Shown here: positions 53,594 to 62,547 of the stretch, one piece after another
Layout: every line of letters begins with the position of its first letter
Position numbering within the stretch: the first letter of the stretch is position 1
Assembly (NCBI RefSeq): GCF_039542385.1
Contig: NZ_BAABIA010000006.1
Location: forward strand, 389,996 to 453,995
DNA length: 64,000 nucleotides
Source: Prosthecobacter algae
GTDB lineage: Bacteria > Verrucomicrobiota > Verrucomicrobiia > Verrucomicrobiales > Verrucomicrobiaceae
Reading direction: 5' to 3'
Program-made: the position numbers and the translations under genes
Notes under the pieces: generated by a model
The model's input: only the letters and a program-made list of their open reading frames with translations
Database searches by the model: none
What the model was told of the DNA's origin: nothing

Positions 53594-53640
53594 GGACCTG
53601 CGGCGTGAGGATGCCGCAGGTCCGCCGACGCCACGCTTTT
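53594..53640 (+). terminator. Possible terminator before the giant gene
   Basis: A perfect 11 bp stem GGACCTGCGGC / GCCGCAGGTCC (loop 8 bp) is followed at a short distance by GCTTTTTG. The T-run is not immediately adjacent, so termination may be partial. Confidence 0.45.
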
Positions 53641-53713
53641 TGTTATCCTGATTACCTGATTCCGGGCTGCCGCGCCTGTGCGGATGGCGGCCCATCATTC
53701 CACGCTTTTTGTT

Positions 53714-56700
53714 ATGCCTTTTGTCCAGACGATGCACCCCGGGGAGCTGGCGCGGCCAGCCCTGCGCAAGAAACCCTACCCGGAGGATGTGCCCGCTGTG
53801 GCTGCGCCCGGTCCTGTGCCTCAGGTGCAGCCTGTGCCCCAAGTTCAGCCTGAAGCCATCCTGCAGCCCCCGGCACCGACGGTCCCGGAGGTGAAGCCGC
53901 TGATTTATGGCTCCCAGGCATCGCGCCTGCTATCGGCCCCTCAGGCCCCTCAGGCCCCTCAGGCCCCTCAGGCCCCTCAGGCCCCTCAGGCCCCGGCTGC
54001 TCCTGCGGCCCAGCTTCCTCAGCGAGGGGCGGGGACTTTTTATGGACTGCCCCTGGGGCCTGCACCGGAGGCGGTGGCCAGTGCTCCAGCGGAGAGGTCG
54101 CCAGCGCAGCGGCCTCCTTTCCAGATGAATGTGGACCCGCCACGCCCTCTGCCCAGCGTGCCGGAGGATGAGATGGAGCGGCAGCGCGCCGCCCATGAGG
54201 GCGAGATGAAACGGCTGGAGGAGGACCCGGTGACGGCACGCTTTGCCCAGCAGTTGCGAGGGCTGGAGGCGGATGAAAAGGTGATGAGGGAAAACATCCG
54301 CGCCACGCTGCCGGAGGCGGAGCAGGAGGAGATGGTGAAGAAGCTGGAGACGGAGCTGCTGTTTGAGCGACTGCGTGTGGGCAAGGCCATGAACCAGGCG
54401 CTGAACGCGGAGGCGGAGTCGCTGAGAACGGCGGCGGGAATCGCGCACCGGAAGGGGCAGCAGGCCTATGAGGAGCGGATGGAGGCGCATGAGAAGTCGT
54501 GGGCGGAGCAGCAGCATCCGCTGCTCAAATGGGCGAATACGATCGGCGATGCGCTGCAACTGCCGGGGCCGCTGAATACAGGCTGGTGGGCGCAGAAGGT
54601 GGTGGATGATTTTGGCCCCCATGACCACCAGAGGAAGCGAGTGCAGCAGCAGGTGCGGAGTGAGGAAGAGGCGGAAGTACTGCGGCGGGAGGCGGTGAAA
54701 AAAACGGGGCTGGATCCGGACAATCCGGAGCATGCCCGCCTGCTGGAGGATGCGAAGCAGATGGACTGGACCGCAGGGGGCCAGCAGGTGGGGGAAAGCG
54801 CGATCTCGGGCACCGGGATGGCGGAGGCGGAGTCCCTGAAAAACGCGATGATCCAGTCCCTGACCGAGGGGAAGTGGGAGGTGAACCGTGCGGAAAACAG
54901 CCGACTGCTGGCGGACGGCAGCGTGGTGGTGAATCCGCTGCTCATCCATGATGATATGGCCTATGCCAAGGCGGTGCAGGAGGCGCAGGCCACGCCGGAG
55001 GCGAAACGGCAGGCGATGGACAGGCTGAGGGATCTGCAACGCGGCCAGGCAAAGGCGCTGCTGCCTTCGCTAAAGTCCACGCCGGATTTCTTCCCTGGGG
55101 AGCAGTTCACAGACTATGTGGGGCGGCGGGCGCAGGAGGAGCCTGCCTTTGGCGTGCTGCCGGAGGCGGAACAGGCCAGGCTATTCCTGCGGGAGCAGGT
55201 GCAGCGGGGCTATGGCACGCGCCTGGCAGATAAGCTGGGAACATCCTTTTTGTTAGGCACGGGGGACTTTTTCACCCAGGTGAATGGGGGGCTGGCCATC
55301 GCCACGGGGGGGCTGCCGGGCGTGGGCGAGTATTTCTCCCAGAACGCGGCCGACCTGGCCATGCTGGGCGCGATGGTGGATGAGAGCACGGAGGCGCGCA
55401 CGGGCACCGGTGCCCTGGGCCGGGTGACCGGGGGCGTGGTGCGGATGCTGCCACCGTTGGTGGCGCAGGCCCTGATCACCCGCGGCCTGCGGGTGAATAT
55501 GCTGCCGGAGAAGGCGGCCAAGGCGGTGATCTACGGGCTGGCGGGGGCGCAGACGGCAGGCGGGCAGTATGCCGCGCTCTACGGACAACTGCGGCAGCAG
55601 GGGGCAGGCCCTATGGAGGCGTGGCTGAGCGCCAGCGGCCCGGCCATGGCCTCGGGCCTGGCGACGGCTGGGCTGACGGCCCTGGGCGGTGCCACGGGCA
55701 CGGAGGCGCTGCTGCTGCCGGGCGCACGCGGCAGGGTGGCCCAAGGGGTGCGCGGCTTTTGGAAGGAGGCGCTGAAGAATGTGCCCGCCCATGCGATGAA
55801 GGAGGTGCCGGAGGAGTTCTTCGATGAAATGGCCTCGACCGTCATCGAGGCCATGGCGCTGGGGAAGGACCCTAAGGAGGCCCTGGGCGGGTTCCTGGCA
55901 GAGTCACCCGAGTTCATCGGGTCGGTCATGCTGCTGGGCGGCAGCGGCGGCCTGCACTCGTCGCGCCAGCAGGCGCAGGCTGCTGCGCCAGTGCCCCTGC
56001 TGCCAGCTCAGGGTGGTGACAGGCCCGTTCCAGTGCCGCCCGTGGCGGGTGCGGGTGGGGCCACAGGGAATACAGCGGAGATTCAGCGGCCAGATGCCAG
56101 CGTGCCCGCAACCCCTCCCCTGCCTACACAGCCCCCGGCACCTGTGCCGCCTGGCCTGCCGATGGCGGTGGGTGACGAGGTTGGGGGCCCCGCCCCTCAG
56201 GCTTCGCTAGATCCCATGCCGCCAGGGCAGCCGCCGCAGGCAGTGAGCAACCACCCGGAGAGGGCGCAGGCGACGGCCCCGGCCATTCACCGTGTGGCTC
56301 CCCCCGCCCCACCCATCTGGCAGGGCCGCGCGCGGCATGGCGAGGATGCGGCGGTGCTGGGTCGCAACCCAGACGGGACCTTTCAGGTTCGCTTGAATGG
56401 CACGGAGAAGACCTTCAAGGAAAGCCAGCTGGCCGCGATGACCGGGATGCAGCGCGGGCCGCTGTATGCGCACCTGGCCCAAGCCACCCGGCAGCAACTC
56501 GCTCTGCCTCATCCCTCTTCCCTGCCCCCGATTTGGCAGGGCCGTGCGCGGCATGGCGAAGATGCGGCGGTGCTGGGCCGCAACCCGGACGGAACCTTCC
56601 AGGTGCGGCTCAATGGCGCGGAGAAGACCTTCAAGGAAAGTCAGGTGGCTGCGATGACGGGGATGCAGCGCGGGCCGTTGTATGAGATGCTGGGGAGGGC

Positions 56701-59700
56701 GACGGTGAACCGAGAAAAGAAGGCAGGCCAAGCCCCTCTGCCTCCTCAGGCTTTCGCTGGAGTTCCAAGCAGGCGATTTCAGTTCAGTCAGACCCACCCA
56801 GCCGACAGTGAGGCCGTCAGCGTCCACCGCCAGATCGCGGAATCTGAGGACTCCTTCCAGCTTGGCAAGAGCAAGCCAGACAGCACCTCCGTGCAGGAGT
56901 TGGTGGAGGCTTTTTCTTTGCAGGAGCAGCCTTTGAAACTGCTGGAAGAAAAACCTTACCGAGGGGCAGGCAGAGAGTATCTGCTAACGACTCCGAAAGG
57001 GATTGTCCGCATGGTGGAATTGACCCGCGAAAAGGAGATCTTCGTGGACACGAGCAAGGCTGCCAGCAACGAATCCAAAGCGGGCGGTGGGGCACAAATC
57101 TATCAACTGGCGCAGACCTACGCACATAACAAAGGTTTCCGCTTCCGAGCCGATGACAGCGTGTCCGAAATTGCCCAGAAACGCCGCATCAGCCAGATGA
57201 TCGCCAGTGCCCTGCGGCACGGCACCACGCAACATCTGAAAGGTGACCATGAATTTGTAGATGAGAACGGCCAGTGGCAAGTGGACGTGCCGGGGTGGAA
57301 GACCGGAGACCACGACCACAACCTGGCCCTCCTCCTGAAGGCCGAGCACGCCTATGTCATGCAGGAGGCGCAGGCGCGGGGCATTGACCTCAGCCATTTG
57401 ACACACGATCTGGCGACGGATAGCATTCTTGATGGCCATACAGGGACCCCCATTACCAGAGCAACTCTCGAATCTCTTGTGGACCGATTGGAACCCGGAG
57501 CTAGTGGAGTTGGCGCGGCTACACTTCTTAGGGCCCTTGTCACCGGATCCGCGTTACAGCGAGAGGGATCCGGGGGGAGCGTTCGACCTGTACGGCGTAT
57601 TCAGGGTGGAGACACCCGAGGAGAACAAGATCGGCAATCAAATGAGCGGCTGGTGTCGGTGGCACGGAATCTTTACTATAGTCGATCACCGGAAGGCGCT
57701 GGAGGCTTACCGCCAAGGCGAGTGGGTGACGCCGTATCCAGAGGGCCCGGTGGGCTCGCCGCCGCCCTTGCCGAGACGGCCCGGTTTCTAAATCAGAAAC
57801 AGCCCGGCCTGGTCAATGCGCACACGCATCTCTTCACCACGGTGGAGGAGTTGCTGGGCTCCGACTATGCCCGGCAATACCCCTTCACGGCGGAGCAGAT
57901 CACCAGCCTGCGCAAGGCGGAAGGCTTCCATGATACGGAGACGGGCCACAGCTTCGTCATCACAGAAAACACCCGCTTGCTGCCCGGCGAAAGCCCGCAG
58001 CAGGCCCTCATCCGCGTGCTGCTGCATGAGCGCGTGGGGCATGGTGGGTTGCACATCTTGTTAGGCGATGCAGAGAGCGCCCGCTCCCGCCGCTGGGCTG
58101 CCCTGAGTGCACAGATTCCGCCAGCAGAGCTTGAGGCCATCGCGGCGGAAACAGGGTACCGGCACCTAGCTGGAAGACGCGAGGATCTCGCCTTTGAATG
58201 GTTCGCCCGCCGCACGGAGAAGGAGGTGAGCCTGCTGGAGAAAGGCAGCCTGCCCCGGCAAATGTGGGATGCCTTCCGTGAGATGGTGATGGATTTCATG
58301 GCCAGTCTAAACCTGAAGTCCACGCTGGGTCGCAGCTTTGAAACCCAGGTAAAAGACCTGCAACGCCGCGCCCGCGAGGCCGCCTTGAGACCGGTGAGGG
58401 ACAGGACAAACGCGGGGCAGTCCGCGCCTGATTCTTTCCGCCCGCAGGCCACGCCCGACAGGAGAAGCACCTCGTCATTGGATGATGTAAACCACCTTTT
58501 TACATCGCTATCGAACAATCCCCATAACGGCAGTCTTGCCTCCCATCCCCCTTCCCTGCCACCCATCTGGCAGGGCCGCGCGCGGCATGGCGAGGATGCG
58601 GCGGTGCTGGGTCGCAACCCGGACGGGACCTTCCAGGTGCGGCTCAATGGCGCGGAGAAGACCTTCAAGGAAAGCCAGGTGGCCGCGATGACCGGGATGC
58701 AGCACGGGCCGCTGTATGCGCACCTGGCCCAGGCCACCCGGCAGCAGCTCGCCCTGCCTCATCCCGCTTCCCTGCCCCCGATCTGGCAAGGCCGTGCCCG
58801 CCATGGTGAGGAAGCGGCGGTGCTGGGTCGCAACCCGGACGGGACTTTTCAGGCGCGCATCGGCGGCCAGGAAAGGACCCGTACGGAGCGCGACGTGGCC
58901 TACATGACGGGGATGCAGCGCGGGCCGCTGCATGAGATGCTGGGGAGGGCGACGGTGAACAAAGCTCGCGTGGCTTTGCTTCCGCCTCAGGCTATCGCTG
59001 GAGTTCCAAGAAGCCGACTCCACTTCAGCCAGACTAATTCAGCCGACAGTGAAGTCGTCAGCGTCCACCACCGGATCGCGGAATCTGAGGACGCCTTCCA
59101 GCTTGGCAAGAGCAAGCCAGAGACCCTGGGCAATGCCAGAGAAAATGACTGGCGTGATTCCCTGGAGGAGTTGGCCGTGGCGTTTTCCGTGAGTGAAAGC
59201 CCACTAATCTTAGGAGAAGATTACCAGCACCATCCGGATGGATACGCCTTCTATCTTCATACCAACAAAGGTTCTGCCTTTGTGATCATTAACCCGCCCA
59301 AAGGGCAGGACAAGGGGACTGTCCAAATCAACTCGCCCGGTCTTGATAGCAACACAGAGAAGGCGGGCGGGGGTGCTCAGGTTTACCAAATGGTGCAGAC
59401 CTTTGCCCACAACCACGGCTACACCTTCCTTCCAGAAGACACCGTCAGCCCCATTGCCCAGAAACGGCGCATCAGCCAGATGGTCTCCAGCGCCCTGCGC
59501 CATGGCACCACCCAGCACCTCAATGGCCTAGCTACTTATAAGGACGCAGCCACTCGGGCGATCAAGACCGAAGTCCCTGGCTGGAAACCTGGAGACCACG
59601 ATCATAACCTGGCCCTTCTTCTCAGGGCCGAGCACGCCTATGTCATGCAGGAGGCGCAGGCGCGGGGCATTGACCTCAGCCATTTGACACACGATCTGGC

Positions 59701-61819
59701 GACGGATAGCATTCTTGATGGCCATACAGGGACCCCCATTACCAGAGCAACTCTCGAATCTCTTGTGGACCGATTGGAACCCGGAGTTAGTGGAGTTGGC
59801 TCGGCTACACTTCTTAGGGCCCTTGTCACCGGATCCGCGTTACAGCGATCGTCCGCCGGGAGCGGCGTTTCAACTATATACCCGGATCAGGGTGGACACA
59901 CCGGAGGGACTGAGGGTGGGGGACTCGATGGGGAGTTGGTGTCGGTGGCACGCGATCTTTACTATAGCCGACCATCGGAAAGCGCTGGAGGCTTACCGCA
60001 AAGGCGAGTGGGTGACGCCGTATCCAGAGGGCCCGGTGGGCTCGCCACCGCCCTTGCCGAGACGGCCCGGTTTCTAAATCAGAAACAGCCCGGCCTGGTC
60101 AATGCGCACACGCATCTCTTCACCACGGTGGAGGAGTTGCTAGCCTCCAACTATGCCCGGCAATACCCCTTCACGGCGGAGCAGATCGCCAGCCTGCGCA
60201 AGGCGGAAGGCTTCCATGATACGGAGACGGGCCACAGCTTCGTCATCGCCGAAAACACCCGCTTGCTGCCGGGAGAAAGCCCGCAGCAGGCCCTCATCCG
60301 CGTGCTGCTGCATGAGCGCGTGGGGCATGGTGGGTTGCAAATCTTGTTAGGCGATGCAGAGAGCGCCCGCTCCCGCCGCTGGGCTGCCCTGAGTGCACAG
60401 ATCCCGCCGACGGAACTGGAGGCCATCGCGGCGGAGACAGGGTACAGGCATCTGGCTGGAAGACGCGAGGATCTCGCCTTTGAATGGTTCGCCCGCCGCA
60501 CGGAGAAGGAGGTGAGCCTGCTGGAGAAAGGCAGCCTGCCCCGGCAAATGTGGGATGCCTTTCGTGAGATGGTGCTGGATTTCATGGCCAGTCTAAACCT
60601 GAAGTCCACGCTGGGTCGCAGCTTTGAAACCCAGGTAAAAGACCTGCAACGCCGCGCCCGCGAGGCCGCCTTGAGACCGGTGAGGGACAGGACAAACGCG
60701 GGGCAGTCCGCGCCTGATTCTTTCCGCCCGCAGGCCACGCCCGACAGGAGAAGCACCTCGTCATTGGATGATGTAAACCACCTTTTTACATCGCTATCGA
60801 ACAATCCCCATAACGGCAGTCTTGCCTCCCATCCCCCTTCCCTGCCACCCATTTGGCAGGGCCGTGCCCGCCATGGTGAGGATGCGGCGGTGCTGGGTCG
60901 CAACCCGGACGGGACTTTTCAGGTGCGCTTGAATGGCACGGAGAAGACCTTCAAGGAAAGCCAGGTGGCCGCGATGACCGGGATGCAGCGCGGGCCACTG
61001 TATGAGATGCTGGGGAGGGCGACGGTGGGGCGGATGCGGCAGATGCGGCGAAGTCGGACAGATGTGCCCGTTACCGTAGGATCTCAGACGCAGACCGACA
61101 GCGAGCGGTTAAAAGAGCCTCTAGAGGCACGCTGGGCACGCAAGCCCCTGCCCGCAGGAACAGACCCCAAAGTCGCGGAACAATGGCGCCAAAAGCTCCA
61201 GAACAAGCACGTTCCTAACCCGATGGCTGCCAGTGATGTGTTTGATTGGGTGGAGGGACTTTCTTTCCAGGATTTACGTTTTGAAACGGAAAGAGCCGCC
61301 CAATCCTTGTTCGATCTGCTGCCCAGAGAAATCATGGAGAAGGTAGGCAAGGTAAACGTCCAGCTCGTGAAGGAGATTCCAGGCAAAGTCCTCGGAAATT
61401 ACGATGCCAACACCAACATGCTGAGTATATCCCTGGATGAATACAAGGTATGGTCGGGCAGGCTGCGGGCAGGAAAAATGCGGGAGCTCATGTGGCATGA
61501 ACTGGGACACTGGCTGTATCACCAGGCTGATGCCCACCCGCGCCTCAAAGATTGGAAACAAGCCATCCGTTTGCATTGGCTGAAGCGAGTGCAGGGGCAA
61601 CCCATCCGCACGCATGAGGAAGGATGGAGATACATTCTTGACGGGTGGATCAATGAATATGCTGGCCGACTCTACCGAGGCTGGGCAGGGGGCGCAGAAA
61701 TACCCTCCGTCTATCTCGAAGAAGTCTCTTGGGGACCCGAGAGAATCGCCTATCATTGTAGGAACAAGCACCAAACGGAAACTTTTGACATTGTCACCTC
61801 CCTCTTTGGCCCATTATAA
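53714..61819 (+). CDS. Giant modular polymorphic-effector/polyvalent-like protein
   Basis: The ATG at 53714 gives 2,701 residues; ATG at 53684 and GTG at 53678 are alternatives. Order: Pro-rich N-terminus with a PQA microsatellite; coiled-coil (~150-300); a helical, Gly/Ala-rich hydrophobic region (~510-770) like phage polyvalent proteins; two joint domains; body unit A (~1010-1615) with HERVGH at ~1438; two joint domains; body unit B (~1755-2375), HERVGH at ~2200; a fifth joint; and a final metallopeptidase tip with HELGH at ~2595. No signal peptide, so delivery would need a secretion system or phage particle. The body copies are mosaics of near-identical and diverged DNA. Function inferred from architecture only. 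Confidence 0.75.
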   Translation: MPFVQTMHPGELARPALRKKPYPEDVPAVAAPGPVPQVQPVPQVQPEAILQPPAPTVPEVKPLIYGSQASRLLSAPQAPQAPQAPQAPQAPQAPAAPAAQLPQRGAGTFYGLPLGPAPEAVASAPAERSPAQRPPFQMNVDPPRPLPSVPEDEMERQRAAHEGEMKRLEEDPVTARFAQQLRGLEADEKVMRENIRATLPEAEQEEMVKKLETELLFERLRVGKAMNQALNAEAESLRTAAGIAHRKGQQAYEERMEAHEKSWAEQQHPLLKWANTIGDALQLPGPLNTGWWAQKVVDDFGPHDHQRKRVQQQVRSEEEAEVLRREAVKKTGLDPDNPEHARLLEDAKQMDWTAGGQQVGESAISGTGMAEAESLKNAMIQSLTEGKWEVNRAENSRLLADGSVVVNPLLIHDDMAYAKAVQEAQATPEAKRQAMDRLRDLQRGQAKALLPSLKSTPDFFPGEQFTDYVGRRAQEEPAFGVLPEAEQARLFLREQVQRGYGTRLADKLGTSFLLGTGDFFTQVNGGLAIATGGLPGVGEYFSQNAADLAMLGAMVDESTEARTGTGALGRVTGGVVRMLPPLVAQALITRGLRVNMLPEKAAKAVIYGLAGAQTAGGQYAALYGQLRQQGAGPMEAWLSASGPAMASGLATAGLTALGGATGTEALLLPGARGRVAQGVRGFWKEALKNVPAHAMKEVPEEFFDEMASTVIEAMALGKDPKEALGGFLAESPEFIGSVMLLGGSGGLHSSRQQAQAAAPVPLLPAQGGDRPVPVPPVAGAGGATGNTAEIQRPDASVPATPPLPTQPPAPVPPGLPMAVGDEVGGPAPQASLDPMPPGQPPQAVSNHPERAQATAPAIHRVAPPAPPIWQGRARHGEDAAVLGRNPDGTFQVRLNGTEKTFKESQLAAMTGMQRGPLYAHLAQATRQQLALPHPSSLPPIWQGRARHGEDAAVLGRNPDGTFQVRLNGAEKTFKESQVAAMTGMQRGPLYEMLGRATVNREKKAGQAPLPPQAFAGVPSRRFQFSQTHPADSEAVSVHRQIAESEDSFQLGKSKPDSTSVQELVEAFSLQEQPLKLLEEKPYRGAGREYLLTTPKGIVRMVELTREKEIFVDTSKAASNESKAGGGAQIYQLAQTYAHNKGFRFRADDSVSEIAQKRRISQMIASALRHGTTQHLKGDHEFVDENGQWQVDVPGWKTGDHDHNLALLLKAEHAYVMQEAQARGIDLSHLTHDLATDSILDGHTGTPITRATLESLVDRLEPGASGVGAATLLRALVTGSALQREGSGGSVRPVRRIQGGDTRGEQDRQSNERLVSVARNLYYSRSPEGAGGLPPRRVGDAVSRGPGGLAAALAETARFLNQKQPGLVNAHTHLFTTVEELLGSDYARQYPFTAEQITSLRKAEGFHDTETGHSFVITENTRLLPGESPQQALIRVLLHERVGHGGLHILLGDAESARSRRWAALSAQIPPAELEAIAAETGYRHLAGRREDLAFEWFARRTEKEVSLLEKGSLPRQMWDAFREMVMDFMASLNLKSTLGRSFETQVKDLQRRAREAALRPVRDRTNAGQSAPDSFRPQATPDRRSTSSLDDVNHLFTSLSNNPHNGSLASHPPSLPPIWQGRARHGEDAAVLGRNPDGTFQVRLNGAEKTFKESQVAAMTGMQHGPLYAHLAQATRQQLALPHPASLPPIWQGRARHGEEAAVLGRNPDGTFQARIGGQERTRTERDVAYMTGMQRGPLHEMLGRATVNKARVALLPPQAIAGVPRSRLHFSQTNSADSEVVSVHHRIAESEDAFQLGKSKPETLGNARENDWRDSLEELAVAFSVSESPLILGEDYQHHPDGYAFYLHTNKGSAFVIINPPKGQDKGTVQINSPGLDSNTEKAGGGAQVYQMVQTFAHNHGYTFLPEDTVSPIAQKRRISQMVSSALRHGTTQHLNGLATYKDAATRAIKTEVPGWKPGDHDHNLALLLRAEHAYVMQEAQARGIDLSHLTHDLATDSILDGHTGTPITRATLESLVDRLEPGVSGVGSATLLRALVTGSALQRSSAGSGVSTIYPDQGGHTGGTEGGGLDGELVSVARDLYYSRPSESAGGLPQRRVGDAVSRGPGGLATALAETARFLNQKQPGLVNAHTHLFTTVEELLASNYARQYPFTAEQIASLRKAEGFHDTETGHSFVIAENTRLLPGESPQQALIRVLLHERVGHGGLQILLGDAESARSRRWAALSAQIPPTELEAIAAETGYRHLAGRREDLAFEWFARRTEKEVSLLEKGSLPRQMWDAFREMVLDFMASLNLKSTLGRSFETQVKDLQRRAREAALRPVRDRTNAGQSAPDSFRPQATPDRRSTSSLDDVNHLFTSLSNNPHNGSLASHPPSLPPIWQGRARHGEDAAVLGRNPDGTFQVRLNGTEKTFKESQVAAMTGMQRGPLYEMLGRATVGRMRQMRRSRTDVPVTVGSQTQTDSERLKEPLEARWARKPLPAGTDPKVAEQWRQKLQNKHVPNPMAASDVFDWVEGLSFQDLRFETERAAQSLFDLLPREIMEKVGKVNVQLVKEIPGKVLGNYDANTNMLSISLDEYKVWSGRLRAGKMRELMWHELGHWLYHQADAHPRLKDWKQAIRLHWLKRVQGQPIRTHEEGWRYILDGWINEYAGRLYRGWAGGAEIPSVYLEEVSWGPERIAYHCRNKHQTETFDIVTSLFGPL
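53937..53993 (+). repeat. 9-bp microsatellite encoding PQA repeats
   Basis: CCCCTCAGG iterated about six times within the N-terminal part of the giant gene, encoding PQAPQA repeats. Being a multiple of 3, length changes would keep the frame. Confidence 0.93.
56315..56467 (+). repeat. Joint domain, copy 1
   Basis: A 51-codon unit beginning IWQGRARHGEDAAVLGRNPD and ending GMQRGPLY. It is followed by AHLAQATRQQLALPHP and then joint copy 2. Confidence 0.93.
56531..56683 (+). repeat. Joint domain, copy 2
   Basis: Same unit; followed by EMLGRATV and then body unit A. Confidence 0.93.
57342..58716 (+). repeat. Duplicated body segment A (matches 59628-61002)
   Basis: Shifted by exactly 2,286 bp relative to the second copy. 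57342-57562 and 57715-58716 are near-identical to it, while 57563-57714 is strongly diverged. Upstream of 57342 the two body units are recognisably related but diverged in protein and DNA. Confidence 0.88.
57432..57791 (+). CDS. Nested ORF in the +1 frame, copy A (putative overprinted gene)
   Basis: 119 codons entirely inside the giant gene, one base ahead of its frame, from ATG 57432 (frame open from 57402) to TAA. The product begins MAIQGPPLPEQLSNLLWTDW, has 'GWCRWHGIFTIVDHRKALEA' and ends 'PRRPGF'. Compared with copy B the diverged middle (57563-57714) shows ten synonymous codon changes (R, G, F, L, Y, P, G, D, H, K) and mostly conservative replacements in this frame (E/D twice, K/R, I/V, F/I), but radical changes in the giant frame. 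So this frame behaves as coding. No family is recognised, and no clear ribosome site. Confidence 0.5.
   Translation: MAIQGPPLPEQLSNLLWTDWNPELVELARLHFLGPLSPDPRYSERDPGGAFDLYGVFRVETPEENKIGNQMSGWCRWHGIFTIVDHRKALEAYRQGEWVTPYPEGPVGSPPPLPRRPGF
58565..58717 (+). repeat. Joint domain, copy 3
   Basis: Same 51-codon unit, with H for R in GMQHGPLY; followed by AHLAQATRQQLALPHP and copy 4. Confidence 0.93.
58781..58933 (+). repeat. Joint domain, copy 4 (diverged)
   Basis: Starts IWQGRARHGEEAAVLGRNPD but the second half is different (ARIGGQERTRTERDVAYMTG). Followed by EMLGRATVNK and body unit B. Confidence 0.9.
59628..61002 (+). repeat. Duplicated body segment B (matches 57342-58716)
   Basis: The second copy of the body segment; see the first copy. 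It contains HERVGH at ~60311 and the nested ORF at 59718-60077. Confidence 0.88.
59718..60077 (+). CDS. Nested ORF in the +1 frame, copy B (putative overprinted gene)
   Basis: 119 codons in the same +1 frame relative to the giant gene, ATG 59718 to TAA 60077. The first ~43 residues are identical to copy A and the last ~30 nearly so; the middle reads 'AAFQLYTRIRVDTPEGLRVG' against 'GAFDLYGVFRVETPEENKIG' in copy A. The single change at the end (CCG to CCA, Pro) is silent here but changes Ala to Thr in the giant frame. The role could be a small regulator or immunity product, or the relic of an earlier reading frame. Confidence 0.5.
   Translation: MAIQGPPLPEQLSNLLWTDWNPELVELARLHFLGPLSPDPRYSDRPPGAAFQLYTRIRVDTPEGLRVGDSMGSWCRWHAIFTIADHRKALEAYRKGEWVTPYPEGPVGSPPPLPRRPGF
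60851..61003 (+). repeat. Joint domain, copy 5
   Basis: Same unit; followed by EMLGRATVGRMRQMRRSRTD and then the HELGH metallopeptidase tip of the giant protein. Confidence 0.93.
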
Positions 61820-61830
61820 TAGATATCAAT

Positions 61831-62136
61831 ATGTTCATCCATCTTCTGAAAGACGGCAAGATTGTATTGGCAGCGAGAACCGCCCATACACCAGACAAAG
61901 ACCATGACAGGTTCCTTCCTGTAACTTATGAAGGTGACACTACATTGGTGAATGAAATACACATAGAATCCATACCCAAACTTCTAAAGAGTGATTTTTC
62001 CATTGCAGCTCACGATCATGGCCTGCGTCTAGAGGGAGACTATGAACAATACATTGTCCGCAAAAGCCTGACCCTTCCTGAAAGGCCGGGCTCAGGGTAT
62101 TCTGACAGTCTTGGCCCAGATGACATCATTTACTGA
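61831..62136 (+). CDS. Candidate immunity protein 1
   Basis: 101 residues, starting 11 bp after the giant gene. Sequence MFIHLLKDGKIVLAARTAHT begins a small acidic protein ending 'SGYSDSLGPDDIIY'. Low GC compared with the giant gene. In polymorphic toxin loci the gene directly after the toxin tip usually encodes its cognate immunity protein, which is the only basis for the role. No family is recognised. Confidence 0.5.
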   Translation: MFIHLLKDGKIVLAARTAHTPDKDHDRFLPVTYEGDTTLVNEIHIESIPKLLKSDFSIAAHDHGLRLEGDYEQYIVRKSLTLPERPGSGYSDSLGPDDIIY

Positions 62137-62347
62137 CTGCCCCGCAGATGGTTTATTGATAGCTTGGATTAATCGCATCCCCATAATATCAAAGGCTGTC
62201 GGATGGTCACTTCCACACGTGCAGGCAAGGACTGGATTTGGTGCTGATGCTGCCCAGACGGTGCAGGCCTTGGGTTGCTGTAACACTGACTGGGATCAGA
62301 TGAAAAAAGTTATGGATGATTTAATGTTAAAGAAAGGATGGCTATGA
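62120..62347 (+). CDS. Small ORF in tip/immunity region
   Basis: The ATG at 62120 gives 75 residues (a TTG at 62111 is another start) and overlaps the previous ORF by 17 bp. It contains 'IAWINRIPIISKAVGWSLPH' and 'QALGCCNTDWDQMKKVMDDL'. Its stop overlaps the following ATG (ATGA at 62344). Composition fits the AT-richer accessory segment. May be a second immunity gene; unrecognised. Confidence 0.4.
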   Translation: MTSFTDCPADGLLIAWINRIPIISKAVGWSLPHVQARTGFGADAAQTVQALGCCNTDWDQMKKVMDDLMLKKGWL

Positions 62348-62547
62348 AAGACACCCACCAAGAACATAAGCACCCGACCCAAGAACAAATGGAACTGGCC
62401 ATGCAGGTGGGCAAGTATTCGCAAGCTGTAAGAAATGGTACCATGCCCTTAGAGGATGCCATCGACATCCTGATGCAACCCCCGTTTAATTATCCCAACA
62501 GGAGACGCGCCTGGCATGTCCTGGATCCAGGACCGCCCACCCCGTGA
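62344..62547 (+). CDS. Small acidic ORF in tip/immunity region
   Basis: 67 residues from ATG 62344 (ATG 62338 alternative); AAGGA lies 5 bp before it, one of the few clear Shine-Dalgarno sequences in the window, and it overlaps the previous stop as ATGA. The product reads MKDTHQEHKHPTQEQMELAM, then 'GTMPLEDAIDILMQPPFNYP'. Not recognised; might be an immunity or accessory protein. Confidence 0.45.
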   Translation: MKDTHQEHKHPTQEQMELAMQVGKYSQAVRNGTMPLEDAIDILMQPPFNYPNRRRAWHVLDPGPPTP

